Positions 61,944 through 64,000 of a DNA stretch of 64,000 nucleotides are shown here, one piece after another. Source of the DNA: Roseateles koreensis (lineage in GTDB: Bacteria; Pseudomonadota; Gammaproteobacteria; Burkholderiales; Burkholderiaceae_C); the NCBI RefSeq assembly GCF_028595305.1, contig NZ_JAQQXS010000001.1, positions 1 to 64,000 on the forward strand, read 5' to 3'. The notes under the pieces were generated by a model that worked only from the letters and a program-made list of their open reading frames with translations, did no database searches and was not told the DNA's origin. Numbering within the stretch: position 1 is the first letter of the stretch; the number at the start of each line of letters is the position of its first letter. Both the position numbers and the translations under genes were made by a program.

Positions 61944-62017
61944 TGGAGCGGGTGATGGGAATCGAACCCACGTGATTTGCTTGGGAAGCAAGAGTTCTAC
62001 CATTGAACTACACCCGC
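61944..62017 (-). tRNA. tRNA-Gly(CCC)
   Basis: On the minus strand the sequence begins GCGGGTGTAGTTCAATGGTA and ends CCCATCACCCGCTCCA. Acceptor stem GCGGGTG/CACCCGC, anticodon loop TTCCCAA (anticodon CCC, glycine), T-loop GTTCGATTC, encoded CCA, 74 bases. Its 3' end faces the defence island; no duplicated 3' fragment was found, so it is not shown to be an integration site. Confidence 0.95.
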
Positions 62018-62028
62018 GTCGGCGCAGA

Positions 62029-62943
62029 TTATAGGGCACGGTTCGCGTGTGTCTGCCCGCGCAGTGCTGCGTCGAGTTGTGCGGCGTGTGGACCGAAGGC
62101 ATAGGCGTCCATGCCCAGGGCCCCGAAGGTGAGGCTGGCGTGGATGCGTTGGCTTGAGGCGTTATGTTCGTCAGCACCAGCACCAGCACCAGCACCAGCA
62201 CCAGCACCAGCGGCAACGAACAAGGGCAGCAGGTGTTCATCGGTTGGGTGCATGTGGACGGCGTGCGGGGCTTGGCGGCGGTAGTCCAGCAAGGCCGGCC
62301 AGTCGGCCAGGGCGATGCGTTGCTGCAGCCATTGGCGGAATTCAGCGCTGGCGGGAATTTCCGCGGCATCGATGGCCGGCATGCTGCCTTGGCTGAACAG
62401 CAGCCCGAGGTTGTGGGTGATGCTACCTGTGCCCATGATCAACACGCCTTGCTGCGCTAAGGGGGCCAGCATCTGCCCCAGCGCCCACAGCGTGGCCGGG
62501 CTTTGGTGAGGCGAAAAGGCCAGGGGGAGCACGGGCACGTCGGCATCGGGGTAGATGTAGCGCAGGGGCGTCCAAATGCCGTGGTCCAGACCGCTGTGAT
62601 CCACGCTTTGGATGGGCACGCCGGTTTGTGCGGCGAGGGCTGCGATTTCGCGGGCCAGCGCGGGGGCGCCCAGCGCGTCGTAGCGCAACTGCTGGAGCTT
62701 GGGGTCGAAGCCGCCGAAATCGTAGACTGCGTGGTGGGTGGCCCCGGCAAGCAGGACCGGCGTGCGCGCCAAGGTGTGCGCGGAGATGGCCAGCACGGCG
62801 CGGGGGCGGCCGAATTGGGCATCCAGCGTCTGCCCCAGCTGCTGCATGAAGTGGCCCGCTTCACGGGGCTCCAGCGCCGTCATCGGCGAGCCGTGCGAGA
62901 TGAAGAGGGGCGGGAAGCGGGGGGTGTTCAGGTTCGACATCAT
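62029..62943 (-). CDS. DODA-type extradiol ring-cleavage dioxygenase
   Basis: A 304-residue class III enzyme (LigB fold) similar to 4,5-DOPA dioxygenase / YgiD. Metal ligands appear in FISHGSPM, VDHSGLDHGIWTPLRYIYP and MHPTDEHLLPLF; AISAHTLAR supplies another histidine. It would cleave catechol rings using Fe(II) or Zn. A run of alternating Ala-Gly (six pairs) between LFVAAG and DEHN is encoded by a hexanucleotide repeat at 62173-62210 and is unusual for the family. The start is ATG 62943 (or 62940). Confidence 0.88.
   Translation of the reverse strand: MMSNLNTPRFPPLFISHGSPMTALEPREAGHFMQQLGQTLDAQFGRPRAVLAISAHTLARTPVLLAGATHHAVYDFGGFDPKLQQLRYDALGAPALAREIAALAAQTGVPIQSVDHSGLDHGIWTPLRYIYPDADVPVLPLAFSPHQSPATLWALGQMLAPLAQQGVLIMGTGSITHNLGLLFSQGSMPAIDAAEIPASAEFRQWLQQRIALADWPALLDYRRQAPHAVHMHPTDEHLLPLFVAAGAGAGAGAGAGADEHNASSQRIHASLTFGALGMDAYAFGPHAAQLDAALRGQTHANRAL
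62173..62210. repeat. Hexanucleotide repeat (AGCACC)6 within the dioxygenase gene
   Basis: Six perfect AGCACC units plus two bases. In the minus-strand reading frame each unit adds Gly-Ala. Copy-number change keeps the frame, so it would only alter a surface loop next to the HPTDEH metal-site segment. Confidence 0.9.
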
Positions 62944-63068
62944 GGCTAGATTGGACGCCCGGCGATGCGTTGGGGGGTGGCAATCGCCTGAATGCGGCGT
63001 TCAGGACTTTTGTATGGTCATTGGGCGGGGCCGCAGCGGTGACTTGCGGAGTCGCTACAGTGCGGATC

Positions 63069-64000
63069 ATGAGCAAATCAGACGCCGCCGTGCTGCCCCC
63101 AGCAAGCCTTCCTTCCATCCCACAGGCCGGCGCTCCGCCGACGGTTGTTGTCATGGCTTGGCGCCAATTGTGGCGAGACTGGCGAGCCGGCGAGTTGCGC
63201 TTGCTGATGTTGGCGGTCAGCTTGGCTGTCGCGGCTTTGTGCGCGGTGGCGTTTTTGTCAGACCGGATGGATGGTGGCTTGCGTCGCGATGCCGCCCAGT
63301 TGCTGGGCGGCGATGCGGTGCTGGTGAGTGACCAGCCGACGCCCCCCGCTTTGGCGCAACTGGCGCGTGACTCGGGCTTGGTGCAAACCACTTTGGTCAA
63401 TTTTCCGAGCATGGCGCGGGCGCCTGAGGCACAAGGGGGCGCGAGCCGCTTGGTGGCAGTCAAGGCGGTGGGTACGGCCTATCCCTTGCGAGGCAAGCTG
63501 CTGCTGGAGGACGGGCGCGTGGTGGGCGCGCCCAAACTCGGCGAGGTGTGGGTGGACGCCCAGGTGATGGAGTCCTTGGGCTTGAAGACGGGCGACCCGC
63601 TGCTGTTGGGTGACTCTACGTTGCGGATTGGCGGGGTGATTGCCAATGAACCCGATCGCGGCGCTGGGTTTTTGAACTTTGCGCCTCGCCTGATGATGGC
63701 CGATGCGGATTTGGCGGCCACGGGTTTGATTCAGCCCGCCAGCCGGGTGAGCTATCGACTGGCGTTGGCGGCGGATCGTGATGCCGGGGCGGTGAGCCGT
63801 TATGTGCGGCAAGCCCAGGTTTTGATCGACAAGTCCGCCTGGCGCGGGGTGCGTCTGGATTCGCTTGAAACGGGGCGGCCGGAGATGCGCCAAACTTTGG
63901 ACCGCGCCACCCAATTCTTGCGTTTGGTGGCGATGCTGTCGTCGTTGCTGGCCGCTGTGGCGGTTGCCTTGGCGGCGCGCGATTTTGCGGTGCGGCACTT
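63069..64000 (+). CDS. FtsX-like ABC transporter permease, N-terminal part
   Basis: The frame from ATG 63069 stays open to the window edge (310 codons). N-terminal segment AWRQLWRDWRAGELRLLMLA, a first membrane helix LAVSLAVAALCAVAFLSDRM, then a periplasmic MacB/FtsX-like domain (QLLGGDAVLVSDQ, LGEVWVDAQVMESLGLKTGD), and the second helix begins LVAMLSSLLAAVAVALAARD at the edge. This matches YbbP-like permeases with two such halves (about 830 residues in full). An alternative start at 63153 is possible. Its ATPase partner is expected nearby, outside the window. Confidence 0.85.
   Translation, partial: MSKSDAAVLPPASLPSIPQAGAPPTVVVMAWRQLWRDWRAGELRLLMLAVSLAVAALCAVAFLSDRMDGGLRRDAAQLLGGDAVLVSDQPTPPALAQLARDSGLVQTTLVNFPSMARAPEAQGGASRLVAVKAVGTAYPLRGKLLLEDGRVVGAPKLGEVWVDAQVMESLGLKTGDPLLLGDSTLRIGGVIANEPDRGAGFLNFAPRLMMADADLAATGLIQPASRVSYRLALAADRDAGAVSRYVRQAQVLIDKSAWRGVRLDSLETGRPEMRQTLDRATQFLRLVAMLSSLLAAVAVALAARDFAVRH

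Noticed and set aside
61944-62017. tRNA-Gly as integration site of the Zorya island
   Set aside because: No duplicated tRNA-Gly 3' end and no integrase were found on the other side of the island.
62172-62211. Short regular repeat that could suggest a CRISPR array
   Set aside because: It is a contiguous 6-bp tandem repeat without spacers, inside a gene.

Overview
The window is a G+C-rich chromosomal segment of a betaproteobacterium, most likely Burkholderiales (Comamonadaceae, Roseateles or Inhella-like). The evidence is the 367-residue prfB with its programmed frameshift, the tRNA set, Xanthomonas/Caulobacter-type TonB receptors, a PEP-CTERM protein and FeeM-like and UPF0149 proteins. Genus is inferred from gene content only.

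Layout. 1-2.3 kb is the right end of an integrated element: a small coupled ORF, an AlpA-type regulator, a tyrosine integrase, and a 3' fragment of tRNA-Pro(GGG) that marks the attachment site. 2.4-4.6 kb holds a CoA-transferase/hydrolase and a FeeM-like N-acyl amino acid synthase. 4.6-10.5 kb is an IclR-controlled aromatic catabolic operon: metallo-beta-lactamase-fold protein, VOC protein, FAD monooxygenase, DUF2783, fumarylacetoacetase. 10.7-20.1 kb is a sugar locus: TonB receptor, FHS-family sugar permease, flavin-dependent halogenase homologue, and an operon joining a periplasmic sugar-binding protein to a two-component system. 20.2-22.5 kb is a patch of mobile debris: a HigBA-like toxin-antitoxin pair whose two genes are now one reading frame through a 5-bp repeat expansion, a truncated IS3 element and a phage-like gene. 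22.8-38.3 kb is mostly housekeeping (tRNA-Thr, fbp, pepN, prfB, hydrolases, a SET protein, UPF0149, alaS, gabD). An alanine-rich leader ORF and a hairpin precede alaS.

38.4-47.3 kb holds a second TonB receptor with LacI-type operator palindromes upstream, a lipoprotein 5'-nucleotidase, a GH2 beta-galactosidase-like enzyme and a PEP-CTERM protein. 47.4-51.5 kb is a run of minus-strand genes (TetR regulator, quinone oxidoreductase, SDR, alpha/beta hydrolase, PaaI thioesterase) with matching palindromes at the TetR start and upstream of the oxidoreductase.

51.9-61 kb is the defence island. A complete type I Zorya system (zorA, zorB, zorC, zorD) is flanked by an uncharacterised 145-residue ORF and an ASCH-domain protein, then by a small CxxC protein and tRNA-Gly(CCC). 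The window ends with a DODA-type extradiol dioxygenase carrying a hexanucleotide repeat and the start of an FtsX-like ABC permease gene cut by the window edge.

The most interesting items are the Zorya island with its two flanking candidate partners, the toxin-antitoxin fusion by repeat expansion, the possible alaS attenuator, and the sugar-binding protein wired to a sensor kinase without a permease.
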